DNA from: Chamaecrista fasciculata
Taxonomy: Eukaryota; Streptophyta; Magnoliopsida; Fabales; Fabaceae
Length of the DNA: 64,000 nt
Reading direction: 5' to 3'
Assembly (NCBI GenBank): GCA_003254925.1
Contig: QANZ01016113.1
Span: 77,385 to 141,384 of the forward strand
The notes under the pieces are model-generated. The model did no database searches. It saw nothing but the letters and a program-made list of their open reading frames with translations, and had not been told where the DNA came from. The position numbers and the translations under genes were made by a program. This document shows positions 36,745 through 49,111 of the stretch, one piece after another; within the stretch, counting starts at the first letter, position 1; each line of letters begins with the position of its first letter.

Positions 36745-38271
36745 CTGTTTTCGGATGTACCAAAAAAAAATCTTTGGAAATTTTCCCATTTTCTACAAGT
36801 GGCTTTATAGATTAGTAACAAGTGAATTATGAAGTAGAAGACACTAGGTTCTATCTCTAAGCTTGGACCTGTCGTGGCAATAAAATAAATCAATTTCTTA
36901 TACTCTTTTATTGTTGTTGTTATTATTATCGTTAGAGTATACCTACTTTAAATTTATAGTTCGTTAATTTTTTTTTAAATTATAATTTAATTTTTAAATA
37001 TTTAAAAAGTATTTTTTGTAACATCCCTAATCAAATTAATGACTAAACTTACAATATAAGTAAGAATCCAAGTTATATGGCCTTAAATGAAAAAAGCGAA
37101 CAATTAAAATTTTGCTCTACAATTCTACAACTCGAGAATTAAAAGTTAACTAGATATACATGAAGCTCAGCCTTAGAGAAGGCAGGCATGGCCCAAAATA
37201 GTTAGTAAGAACTAAGAGAACCTAAAAACGCACTACTATAAACCTACACTGTATAAGAATTCCCACTGTAGATGAGAATCTTTCAAGCAGAACCACACCA
37301 GGCCCTTTGCATGCCCAACACCCTTCTTTCCTGCAACACAAAACTGAGGGGAGAGTAGGAGTGAGAATTCAGGGGGAATTCTCGATAGGATATGAGAGCC
37401 CACTAAACCACAATCCATAAGACAAATAAATAATTCCAGCATCTCAACAAAATCCATAGAGTTCGACAACAATTTGCAAAGCATAAACACTACAAGAAAA
37501 AACTCAATTTCTGACAGAAATTAGTGACGGAAATCTTCAAAATTCCGTCACTGATTGAGGATTTTGACGAATTCTCTGACGGAATTGATTCGGTCACAAT
37601 TGGCCTCGTCGCAGATATTTTCTGACGGAAAATACAATCCCTCACAGATTTTTGACGGATTTCTGACAGACTTTTCCGTCACAATCACTGACGAAATAAT
37701 GGCCCTCACAAATCTGTGACGGAATTAGTGAGGGAAATTGCCTCACAAATCTCTGACGGATCAGTGACGATTACAAAGCTCGCACTTAGCGACGGGTACT
37801 GCCTCACAACTCTGTGACGGATCAGTGACGGTATTCCTCTCTCACAAATTTGTGACGGAGTATCCGTCAGAAATTAGTGACGGATTGTTTTGGTCTTGAT
37901 TCCGTCACAAATTCCGTCAGAGATTAGTGACAGATTGTTTTGATCTTCAGTTGGTCTTGATTCCATCACAAATTTCGTCAGAAATGTTAATTTTTTTTTT
38001 TTAATTTTTCTTGTCTCTTTTTTTTTTTAATTTTTATTTTATTATTTTCTAATCAACTACTAATAAACAAAATACACAAAAATCATATATATAACAAAAG
38101 TAGAACATTCATAATTAAAATATCATAATGTTAAATACATCATCTAACCAATTAAAATAACAAAATATTAATGAATATCTACATAAATAGTAAAGTTTCT
38201 TAAGAAATCTAATTAATATCTACATAAATAGTAGTCTTGCATCTTCATCATCAAAGTCTCATTGCTCTTCA

Positions 38272-38665
38272 TCATTTGGACTGAGCATTTAACTTTGAAT
38301 ATAAATCTTGGAATCGAGCTTCGTAATCCTTTAGAACCACTTGTATTTGTTCATCCTTTTGAGCCAATAGTTCAGCGTTTTTAGCTAATAGTTCATCCTT
38401 TTTAGCCAACTCCATTTGTAAACTTGACAAACGATGCTCTATGTCTTGTTGAAATTCAGAAGGTAGCAGTGATTGATGTGAAACCCTACTAGAACTGCTA
38501 CTTGCAACGGTATTTTTCTGTGAGCCTATACCAAATATTCGTCCTTTTTTATTCTTACCACCGACGGCCTCAATCCAACAAGCATTATCTCGAGCAACCT
38601 CATCAACATCATCAGATGAATCTTCTTGAGATATTCGAATAGATCTACATTGGATATAGTCCCCC
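38272..38665 (-). CDS. CACTA transposase-associated protein, C-terminal exon (Transposase_24-like)
   Basis: On the minus strand an exon starts after a TATTTCAG acceptor (38666-38673) and ends at the stop at 38272. It reads ARDNACWIEAVGGKNKKGRI followed by FGIGSQ. The W-x-E-x-V-G-G-x-x-K-x-G-R-x-x-G-x-G-S pattern is the conserved end of the plant Ptta/En/Spm second protein (Transposase_24), which binds element ends. A coiled coil follows (repeated KKDELLAKNAELLAQKDEQI). Continuation of the open frame to 38715 is intron read-through. It is partial: most of the N-terminal part is not found. Its location inside a CACTA element supports the call. Confidence 0.8.
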
Positions 38666-39309
38666 TGAAATAGCAAACTAGATAGATAAGTATAAAAAGA
38701 AATATTTAGCAACATTCATTATTTACCAATAAAAGAGATGCCAATAATGGAAGGAAAAGAACTTGCAATACCATAAAGTGGCTTGAGGACTAAATTAAAG
38801 GAGATTAACTAAAACTAATTTCAGCAACATTGGACTACGAAAACATTGGACTACGAAAACAGATTATAAAAGTGGCTTTCTATAGGAAACAATGATCAAT
38901 ATATAGCACAAAACAACAAATGGATCCTTCAAATCATTGTAGAATACAACACACAGAGAAGTGGCTTTCTATCAGAACTAACTAAAATTAACCACCTGAT
39001 TATAAAAGTGATGTTTCTTCTTCACTTGGTCTCTTATATCTGCATCCACTTTTATCATAACCAAATGGTAGAGGGAAAACAACTTTGAACTAAAAGAAGC
39101 AAAGCAGGTGTATCTTACACACACAAGTAATTTCTAAACTTCCCCATAAGTGCAGTGGTGAAACTTGAAACAACTTTGCTTGCACTTCAATTTTTTAACC
39201 TTTTTAGTCTAATCAAAGGCAAGTAATCTACTTTGGGACTAGGGAATTCACATAATAAATTCTTGGGACATAAATACATAACTCTAATTTCAAGTCATAA
39301 GTTTTTAAA

Positions 39310-39830
39310 CATTTAGTAGAGAAACAAGAGAAGTGCAATCAGTTTCAAGCCAAACTTGGGTGGCTCCAAGAGAAGAAACAATTTCAAGTCCTAAAACAGC
39401 CCCCCACGTACACTTCAGCAAGGAGACTATTTCCTTGACCCATAAATTTACAGAAGCCATGTATCCAATTTCCTACACAGTCACGAATCACACCACCTGC
39501 TGCAATATCATTTAAGCTTTGATCATGCACCATCAATATTTATTTTTATCCAATCAGAATCAAGGGGCTTCCAAGCAATCATTTTTGTAATAGTACTAGA
39601 AAAAACATTAGTGGGAGCAGCCCTACCACTAAGACAATAGAACTCAACAGCCCTTGGGATAGCAGATGAGACAGTAAGCATGGGAGAAAACACAGCAGAT
39701 TCAAAGAACTTTTTATTTCTAGCAGCCCAAATGTGAGTCTAGCATGACATTTAAGAGACCAAATCCACTTAGAACTAGAAGGGAAACCAGATCGGATAGC
39801 AGGAGGACTAGAATGCTATCTTAATAAACT
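39310..39830 (-). pseudogene. L1-type LINE RNase H fragment inside the CACTA element
   Basis: The minus strand translates, with some frame breaks, to WKPLDSDWIKINIDGA, then GGVIRDCVGNWIHGFCKFMG and SLLAEVY. This is the typical start of the RNase H-like domain of plant L1 LINEs (W-K-P-x5-W-x-K-x-N-x-D-G-A). Upstream on the same strand is a zinc-binding-region remnant (WIWSLKCHARLTFG). Stops interrupt it, so it is inactive. It probably inserted into the CACTA element or was captured by it. Confidence 0.75.
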
Positions 39831-40641
39831 CCTTAATAAACTCAAATGTTTATTAAACGCTCCCATGCACCATCATGCTTCACACTTTCACGCTCCCATG
39901 TCTCAAAATATCAACCCAACACATTAAACGCTCTAGATATGAGAATAGCCTCACATAAACATACCGCATTTAATACCTCAACTCCTTCATTCATTTAGAC
40001 ATTGTTTGAGTAACATTTCTTCTTCTATATTCTTAATTTGTAGATGCAATCTAATTGTAAAACCAAGGTCAAAGCATTGCTAAAAACAAGAGACAGTACA
40101 CCTTATCTTTGACAAGGTCAATTCTATAATTCATAATTAATGGTCCCATCACCCAATTCCCCACCATTTAATTACATGGGTCTCGAGCAAATGCAGATCT
40201 CTTTAATTAATTACCTTAATACTCACTCTATTCATGCAGATACGAAAATGAAATGTGCTGAAGCAATAAATCAGTGGACTAATAGAGAAAACAGAAACTC
40301 TGCATTTTAAGTAGTAGTTAATTTTAGTGTAAGCTATCCCGATCTCACAGATAAGATTATGTTTAGATTATGATTTATTAACATGTTATAAGCAGATTTG
40401 ATGGAGAACTCCCCATCTTAATAAACTCAAATCAAAATCATGAAAAATCAGCTCTGTAGTCATAAGTTTTTAAACATTTCCATATTGCAGAAAAGAAATA
40501 CTTCAGCTTAGGCCATTTATATGGGGTTACAGCCAAAAAGAAAGTAAATAACTACACAAATCACCAAAGCAGAATGGTCAAACAGCAGAACCTTTATAAT
40601 CAATCTCTTAATTCATCAAAATCATACAACAACACTTTTAA

Positions 40642-40965
40642 TCAATAAACCACATTCTTAACTTCAAAAATCATGATAATCACTCTTAATTCCGGACTAA
40701 AACAGAATTTTCTCAAAATGCAATAACAGAATTCCAGAATGAGCAAAGAAATGCAATAACAAGAAAACACAGCAGCAAAGACTAATCCCTTTACTTCTAC
40801 ACCATCATTTAAAAAAAAANTTGGAGAATTTGAAGAAATTGGACTTGGTTCTCCAAAAGTGGATGAGGGTATGTGTGGTAAAGTAACTCTCAGAGGTTTA
40901 GAAGTTCTACCAAAAGTACTATTACTCCCAACTTTTCCTCCCCTAGTCCGCATTTTCACCTGCAT
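40642..40965 (-). CDS. Possible first exon of the CACTA minus-strand gene
   Basis: The minus-strand ORF opens with MRTRGGKVGSNSTFGRTSKP and is basic and Ser/Thr/Pro-rich, like the N-termini of CACTA second proteins. After about 48 residues it meets the undetermined base at 40820 and then loses similarity to anything, so the true exon end is unclear. Its orientation and position upstream of the exon at 38272-38665 fit one spliced transcript. There is no direct proof of splicing. Confidence 0.4.
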   Translation of the reverse strand: MQVKMRTRGGKVGSNSTFGRTSKPLRVTLPHIPSSTFGEPSPISSNSPXFFLNDGVEVKGLVFAAVFSCYCISLLILEFCYCILRKFCFSPELRVIIMIFEVKNVVY

Positions 40966-41800
40966 GAAAAATATGAATTTATAAGATTAACTACTTAAAT
41001 AAGAAAAATTAAGAAACAAATATTTGACAACTCTTTTATATATGAGCTCATACCTGATATAACACTCAAAGCAACCATTTGACAACTCTTTGACACTCAA
41101 AGCAAGAAGACTAGTGGAAAATTAACATATAAATGAAATAAAAAAACTATAACACAATTATAGATGTAAACTTACTACCAAGCTTAGCAAAAATAAAGAT
41201 AAGTAACAAGAGTCAAAATATTAATCAAAATGAGTAATCATGAAAGCAAATATATATATATACCTCACTTTGAAACATTTAATGTTATCTGCAAATATCA
41301 CTTACCAATTCATAAAACAGATACGATCTCATTTGTATTCTTATTCAATCCAATCTACAAATACTAGTAAACCCACGAGGATCCCTAATAAAAATGGCTA
41401 TCAATCTTTTTTCTTACCGTAAGAGGAAGGAAGTGGGGATAGAACCTTCAAACAGGGCCTAAGACAAACTAATAAATAGAAAATTTGTGCAATTTACAAT
41501 CCAATAGCACCAATTTTCAAGTTAACAGGTAACAATTCAGAAATAAGAATCATGAATCAGCCCTTGCAATTCACAAGTACGCTACTAGCAGAACACAAGG
41601 CATTAATTAATGATAGAAATCCTAGTGAGGTGGAGGCATTTAATCATAGAAATCATGCTACTGGTCATGTTGGACCACATTGACATGCTGCAAGACTAAC
41701 TTGCTTCAAATTTATCTATAAGTAGGCATATATGTCATTGAACTTTATTAAAAAGGTATTTTTCAAGCCACTTTAGATCTTTAAACCCAGCTGTAATTGA

Positions 41801-41935
<135 letters not shown>

Positions 41936-42639
41936 AGTTTCAATACATTCAATTTCATTTGAAGGATTGTCTTTGCGGCAATAAATTGTAGGGAAACATG
42001 AGTTTATACATAGTGATAGGAGGAAAGTGGCATGATCAAGTAATTAAAGTGATTGCCTATTTATGAGGGAAAACTATTTTAAATTGCTTGAGAAGTTTGC
42101 TGCAGATCACTATTCTAGTATTCTTATTGGTACCATTCAAACTAATAAATTTTGGCAGTTTATCTGCCTCTAAAATTTTAAATTTATATATCTGAAATAT
42201 GTAAATACCTTAAAATATACAAGATTTCTGGAAAAAGTGGATCAGGCGTGAGGTGTTGAAGAAGAATGAACAACTAGACCAATTCTAAAAGCTGGCCTTC
42301 TTCCCATGATAGAGAATCGTTAACATAAACTAATAAAAGTGAATGCATCCTATCCTATCCTATAATTAGCCTTCCCAGTCTCTAAATCTGTACAGAATTT
42401 AAGATCATACTAAACTATATACGTGCCAAACTTCAACCAAAAGAAATATTTTCACGGTGAAAAAAATCTGCAGCATCTGATCTACCCAAGAGGTTGAGAT
42501 GCATTTGGTTATGGTGATTCTGATCGACATAAACAGTCTGGTAAAGGATTTAAATAAAAGGCTTCTTCTGAGCGAAACCTGTCCAGAAATCTGAAAACCA
42601 GAAAATAGTAATGCGAGAGACTTACTTATGGATTAGATT

Positions 42640-42840
42640 AGAAGCGACGAGCGACGATGATGATGATGAAGCAACGAGCGATGAGCCACGAGCCACGAGC
42701 CACGACCGACGAGCCACGACCGACGACCGACGATGATGAAGCGACGAGCGACGAGCGACGAGAAGGAGCTTTAGGGTTCAGACTTCAGAGAGACAGAGAA
42801 GCTTTTTTTTCTGAGCGACGAAAAGCCTAGGAGCGACGAT
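42640..42840. repeat. Minisatellite-like GCGACGAGC / CCACGAGC repeats
   Basis: Imperfect short repeats (GCGACGAGCGACG, GAGCCACGAGCCACG, CGACCGACGA) form a GC-rich island in the promoter-proximal part of the CACTA element, upstream of its minus-strand genes. They may be the element's leader or binding sites. Confidence 0.7.
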
Positions 42841-44369
42841 GATGAAGCTTTTTTTTTTTTTTTGATCAAATTTTTTTTTATTAAAAGAATAGAGGGAAAT
42901 GGGCTAAAAGGAAACGGGCCAAAACACTTTAGCTTTATTTTTAATATTTCTGACGGAAGCGTTCTCTCACAGAATCCGTCGTAGACAATGTAACCATTGC
43001 AATCGCGGCTGACGGAATTTTTGACGGAATTTTGACGGATCAGTGACGGAAAATATTCCGTCAGAAATTTCTGTAAAAAAATTACTGTTTTCTTGTAATG
43101 AAACTTACCTATTCAAAATGTAAGCACAATACACTACAAATACGAGATAGCAAGAACAAGTAAAATCTCAACTTATAGTATATCATAAACACATTTAATC
43201 CACTTCCTTCATTTCCCATCACTACCTGCCCACCACCCGGGCCCTTATAACCCCATAAAGTTAATAACTAGTTGGCCACCACACGGCCCCTTATATCCCC
43301 AAAATAGTTTTGGCCACCACCCGACCCCTTATATCTCCAAAATAGTTTTTGGCCACCAACCCGACCCCTTATATCCCCAAAACAGTATCGAGCACATTCA
43401 TATGTGCAATCCACAATTTAACAATCCAATTCATTCCCACAATGTCAATTCCACATATAAACAGAAATAACACAATGCTCTTATTCTCATAATCAACAAA
43501 TTACACCAACAATCACTTGTGTTCAATACTTATGCCCACGGAAAAACATTTGCCACATTACACCAACAATCCACAAGTATAATCCATACCATCAAACTAC
43601 TTCTCATTCAAGAGTCACAAGTTCATCGATGTAATACTCATCATATTTTCACAATTCAAGCTTAATCAAGTAAATTCCACAACTCAACTCAGTTTGGTTA
43701 TGACCATAACACTAACAAAGTTCATCCTCAATCATTCAAGGGGCTTTACACAACTAGACAATATGAACATATACATCTTGAGTCACTCCGGACTCGTGCA
43801 ACACCGAGTCTTATTCAACTCATCAAACACTCATTCAAATTATGCCATGTAAACACATTTCAAGTTACAATATTCCATTTAAATTCCCAAATCAGGTTTT
43901 AACATTCACTACAAGAAACACTCCAAATTTCTACCACCAATGTGGTTGGAAAACAACAAAAAACGATTGGTATAAGATGATTCCAACCGAATTCTAACCA
44001 AACAAATCGGATCCATTTTGGCTGGTCGGAAATATGAATGGCAACTGATTTCCAACCGATTTATAATAACCAAAAGACAGTTGCAATATTTTCATCCAAA
44101 ATGTCCTTTTTATCTCATTTTCTAACGTCTTTTGGTTGGAAACCTTCCTTTTTTGAAAAAAAAAAGAAATTCTAAAAAAATGTTGGAGGGAATTCAAAAT
44201 TTCATTTCCCACTAAAACATGAAAATATAATAAAAAATTGTATAAATCAAATAATTTATATATATGTATATATAATTACAGTTTTTAAAATTTTCAAGTT
44301 ATTTGTTGATTCTATTTGTTGATTTTCAAGTTAAGTTGTGAAAATTCCCAATTATATAAATTGTCAGGA

Positions 44370-44402
44370 AAAACCCGTGCGAACACACGGGTCTCATACT
44401 AG
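44370..44402 (+). mobile_element. Helitron 3' terminus
   Basis: A 7-bp-stem hairpin (ACCCGTG / CACGGGT with a six-base loop, 44373-44392) is followed after about 7 bases by CTAG and a host T (44399-44403). This is the standard plant Helitron 3' end (GC-rich hairpin, then CTRR). The 5' TC end of the element was not identified. The same terminus is present in the second tandem copy (46472-46504). Confidence 0.75.
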
Positions 44403-44712
44403 TATAACATAAATTGCAAACTTATTTTTAAATATTGTATTTTAAAAGAATAACTATTATTAGTATTAATTATTAAAAATTGTCAATACACTATAAAACA
44501 ACATAAAATATCTCAAATTATCATTACTTTGATTCTTTCTAAATTTATAATAAAAAAGTTTACATAACTCCTATAATATATAACTATAAACTATAAAATA
44601 TCAAATTAAATACATAAGCATCCTAAAATCTAATCCTCACCCAAAAAAAAAAAAGAAAAATACATGAGCATCCTATAGGACTTTGAAAATTGATGAATTG
44701 TTAATGTGTGAN

Positions 44713-46813
44713 TTTAAAAAGTATTTTTTGTAACATCCCTAATCAAATTAATGACTAAACTTACAATATAAGTAAGAATCCAAGTTATATGGCCTTAAAC
44801 AAAAAAAGCGAACAATTAAAATTTTTCTCTACAATTCTACAACTCGAGAATTAAAAGCTAACTAGATATACATGAAGCTCAGCCTTAGAGAAGGCAGGCA
44901 TGGCCCAAAATAGTTAGTAAGAACCAAGAGAACCTAAAAACGCACTACTATAAACCTACACTGTATAGGAATTCCCACGGTAGATGAGAATCTTTCAAGC
45001 AGAACCACACCAGGCCCTTTGCATGCCCAACACCCTTCTTTCCTACAACACAAAACTGAGGGGAGAGTAGGAGTGAGAATTCAGGGGGAATTCTCAATAG
45101 GATACGAGAGCCCACTAAACCACAATCCATAAGACAAATAAATAATTCCAGCATCTCAACAAAATCCATAGAGTTCGACCACAATTTGCAAAGCATAAAT
45201 TAAACTTACCTATTCAAAATGTAAGCACAATACACTACAAATACGAGATAGCAAGAACAAGTAAAATCTCAACTTATAGTATATCATAAACACATTTAAT
45301 CCACTTCCTTCATTTCCCATCACTACCTGCCCACCACCCGGGCCCTTATAACCCCATAAAGTTAATAACTAGTTGGCCACCACACGGCCCCTTATATCCC
45401 CAAAATAGTTTTGGCCACCACCCGACCCCTTATATCTCCAAAATAGTTTTTGGCCACCAACCCGACCCCTTATATCCCCAAAACAGTATCGAGCACATTC
45501 ATATGTGCAATCCACAATTTAACAATCCAATTCATTCCCACAATGTCAATTCCACATATAAACAGAAGTAACACAATGCTCTTATTCTCATAATTAACAA
45601 ATTACACCAACAATCACTTGTGTTCAATACTTATGCCCACGGAAAAACATTTACCACATTACACCAACAATCCACAAGTATAATCCATACCATCAAACTA
45701 CTTCTCATTCAAGAGTCACAAGTTCGTCAATGTAATACTCATCATATTTTCACAATTCAAGCTTAATCAAGTAAATTCCACAACTCAACTCAGTTTGGTT
45801 ATGACCATAACACTAACAAAGTTCATCCTCAATCATTCAAGGGGCTTTACACAACTAGACAATATGAACATATACATCTTGAGTCACTCTGGACTTGTGC
45901 AACACCGAGTCTTATTCAACTCATCAAACACTCATTCAAATTATGCCATGTAAACACATTTCAAGTTACAATATTCCATTTAAATTCCCAAATCAGGTTT
46001 TAACATTCACTACAAGAAACACTCCAAATTTCTACCACCAATGTGGTTGGAAAACAACAAAAAACGATTGGTAATAAGATGATTCCAACCGAATTCTAAC
46101 CAAACAAATCGGATGCATTTTGGCTGGTCGGAAATATGAATGACAACTGATTTCCAACCGATTTATAATAACCAAAAGACAGTTGCAATATTTTCATCCA
46201 AAATGTCCTTTTTATCTCATTTTCTACCGTCTTTTGGTTGGAAACCTTCTTTTTTTGAAAAAAAAAAGAAATTCTAAAAAAATGTTGGAGGGAATTCAAA
46301 ATTTCATTTCCCACTAAAACATGAAAATATAATAAAAAATTGTATAAATCAAATAATTTATATATATGTATATATAATTACAGTTTTTAAATTTTTCAAG
46401 TTATTTGTTGATTCTATTTGTTGATTTTCAAGTTAAGTTGTGAAAATTCCCAATTATATAAATTGTCAGGAAAAAACCGTGCGAACACACGGGTCTCATA
46501 CTAGTATAACATAAATTGCAAACTTATTTTTAAATATTGTATTTTAAAAGAATAACTATTATTAGTATTAATTATTAAAAATTGTCAATACACTATAAAA
46601 CAACATAAAATATCTCAAATTATCATTACTTTGATTCTTTCTAAATTTATAATAAAAAAGTTTACATAACTCCTATAATCTATAACTATAAACTATAAAA
46701 TATCAAATTAAATACATAAGCATCCTAAAATCTAATCCTCACCCAAAAAAAAAAAAGAAAAATACATGAGCATCCTATAGGACTTTGAAAATTGATGAAT
46801 TGTTAATGTGTGA
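44713..46813. repeat. 2.1-kb tandem duplication, copy 2 (without the CACTA insertion)
   Basis: Nearly identical to copy 1 (37001-44711 without the CACTA element). At 45193-45203 it shows the site into which the transposon inserted in copy 1. The Helitron hairpin in this copy has one change (ACCGTG instead of CCCGTG at about 46477-46482), breaking one stem pair. Small ORFs inside are shared with copy 1 and are not recognised as genes. Confidence 0.9.
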
Positions 46814-47378
46814 AAATCAATCTTCTTGATGATCTTAATTCCCTGCGGAGCTGCATCAAAAGAAGGATGGGTGAGTCAATGTTGTGAGAAAGACATGATG
46901 CATTCAGAAGCAAATGACTTAATGTGTGGATTGTATGCCTCTAAAAACAAGTTCAGACTTTTAACAAATGAAGATTTCAAACACATTATAAAATACTCCA
47001 TGATGAGAAAGACTAGTACTTCCGGAACTTACAGTCGCCTCTGGTTCGCCAACAAAATCTGTCAAGAAAAGAGAAAAATTTTAAGGATTTGGAAGAGAGG
47101 ATTTGGAAGCGTTCAAAGTGCAAGCTATATTACCAAGGAACAGAGGATTTGGAAGCGGAGAGCTACATATGGAAGGGCGGCAAGTCCAATTTCATTCTCC
47201 CAAAATGGCGCTTGGAAGTTAAATATTTTGAAATGAAAATTAATCTAAAGCTTTTCTTTAAATTTTTAAGTTTTAACCAAAACTAAATTGTTATAGTTTA
47301 GTTATAATTGTCACTTCACTAATCCACATCTATTTAACACTTCACTAAATTATAGTCTAACAATAATCTAATTATACT
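46814..47378 (+). other. Unassigned region with a 136-codon ORF
   Basis: An ORF spans 46826-47236 (+). Its translation (for example KRGFGSVQSASYITKEQRIW) has no recognisable domain and repeats the word GGATTTGGAAG at 47076-47160. The minus strand shows possible splice sites around 47030-47060 and 46850, but only tiny open stretches. I call no gene here. Confidence 0.3.
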
Positions 47379-48410
47379 TCACATTAATTCACTAATAATC
47401 CTAATTAACAAAATGTCCAACAAAATATTTTGCATCCAGGGTCTCAAAGAAGGGTCACTAGATTGAAGTGCATGTCTTTCAAATAGTGAAAAACATACTT
47501 CCTTAGACAAGAGGCCTAGAGGATAGAATGTTGGAATAGTTTTAACCATTGAAGTAATTTTTTCACTGCGAGTAGTCAAAATGATTTTCAGTGTACTTAT
47601 CATTCTAGACATCGTCTAGAACAATTAAAAATTTATTCTTCAATAGCTTCTCCTCCAAATCGAGTTGAAGAAGATTAAGATATATCCATGTTATCAATAG
47701 CATGATTACGATCAATACTCCTTAGTATAGTTTGTGTTATCCTTACATGATCAAATGCTTTAGACACACAAACCCATGCTTTGATATCAAAGTTTTGCTT
47801 TACATAATCACCATAGTACACTAGCTGAGCTAAGGTTGTTTTCCCAATCCCTCCCATGCCCACAATAGGGATCACAGACAATTTATCATTGTTATCAGAC
47901 ATGAGCTTAATTATAGCATCTTTTTCTTTCTCCCTTCCATATACCTCAAACAATTTGACACCAAATGTTGTCTGAGTCCTCAGTGACAAGTTTTTAGGCT
48001 CAACACTGGTTTTCAAACCAAGCAAATCTTTCTGTGCTACAATGAATTCTATTTTAGTAGTAATAGCTTCTAACTTATTGGCCATATCTGTATCAGTAAG
48101 AGGAGCAGAGGAGAAATTGCAGACCTGGTTCTGAGTGTGGAGTATAGTGGAAATGTCATCCATGAAGTCCTCCATTTGATAAATAGCATCTCTGAGATCA
48201 TCAAGCCAGTCCCTAATAGCAGGATCTTTGAACTGTTTGAACTCAGAATCATTGAGAACAGATCTTGCAGCATTCAGTGAAAGGCTTCAAGCGATGAAGT
48301 AAGTTGTTGTCAAGTTTCTTTCCTCTGATGAAGTTGAGAAATTCAATATTTTGTGGAGTTAACCTCTTGAAAAGCACTTCAAACACTGGTAGTATTTGAT
48401 ATTTATTGTG
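47379..48410 (-). pseudogene. CC-NB-ARC (CNL) resistance gene pseudogene, frameshifted and truncated
   Basis: Read on the minus strand: an Rx-type N-terminus (LPVFEVLFKRLTPQNIEF, FIRGKKLDNNLLHRLK) at 48410-48285; then a one-base frameshift near 48285, after which SLNAARSVLNDSEFKQFKDP and DWLDDLRDA continue the coiled-coil domain; then the NB-ARC P-loop GMGGIGKTTLAQLVYYGD at about 47815-47865 and RNBS-A (FDIKAWVCVS). A further break follows IDNMDIS; kinase-2 KFLIVLDDV at about 47610-47640 is followed by a stop; RNBS-B (LKIILTTRSEK) and RNBS-C (YPLGLLSKEVCFSLFERHAL) lie in another frame. GLPL, MHD and all leucine-rich repeats are missing. The gene belongs to the RPP13-like/CNL class of intracellular immune receptors and cannot make a working protein. 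Confidence 0.9.
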
Positions 48411-49106
48411 GCAAAGATAGTGAGCGCCAATAATTGCACAAGATAGTGCGCTCCTACAAATGAATCCACTTCTTTCAAAACGCATATAAGCCATTTGGAA
48501 ATCAAAAAGTGTGTTAAGAAATGGACGCATAAGCCATTTCAAAAAGTGTGTTAAGAAAGGGACCAAAATAAAGTTTTAATCAGTTTCTAAACCTTTTTTA
48601 ATTTTTTTTATCAATTTACGAAATGGACGTGACTATAAGTTATACAGGAAAAAAATGTCAAGAAAAAGGTAAAGCAATATCATAAGATCGATGTGGAAGG
48701 AAAGTAAAGAAACAGTTAAATGTGTCATACAAAATTAAAGTAGAAAGGAAAAGGAAAAGCAAAGATTTCTTTACTCTCCAATAATGCAGTACAGTAAACA
48801 TTTCAAATCTGAAAAGAAGTAAAATAAGAGACGAAATAGGATAAATAAGACTTAGTTCAGACCCAAATTATATCGTTTTGCTTCTTCCAATAACTATTGC
48901 CTAAAGTTCACCCTATATCAATATTTCCATAATTTCTATGCATTCTCATGACCATTAGCAGTGAAAGATAAAAAGGAAAAAAGTAATAACTATGATTGGG
49001 GTAGGTTTGTACACGGTGTATATTGAATACAAAAGAGTCTTTTGAAGTTGGTATATGTAGGGAAACAAGGCCTAATCTCCTCTGAGATATCAGAACTTCA
49101 TGCAAG
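48411..49106. other. Region between the CNL pseudogene and the LTR element
   Basis: A short tandem duplication with a period of about 40 bp lies at 48481-48560 (words CGCATAAGCCATTT and AAAAAGTGTGTTAAGAAA). Otherwise AT-rich, no gene. Confidence 0.5.
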
Positions 49107-49111
49107 GAATG

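Noticed and set aside
46826-47236. 136-codon ORF as a gene
   Set aside because: No domain, internal repeat of a short word, no splice context; insufficient support.
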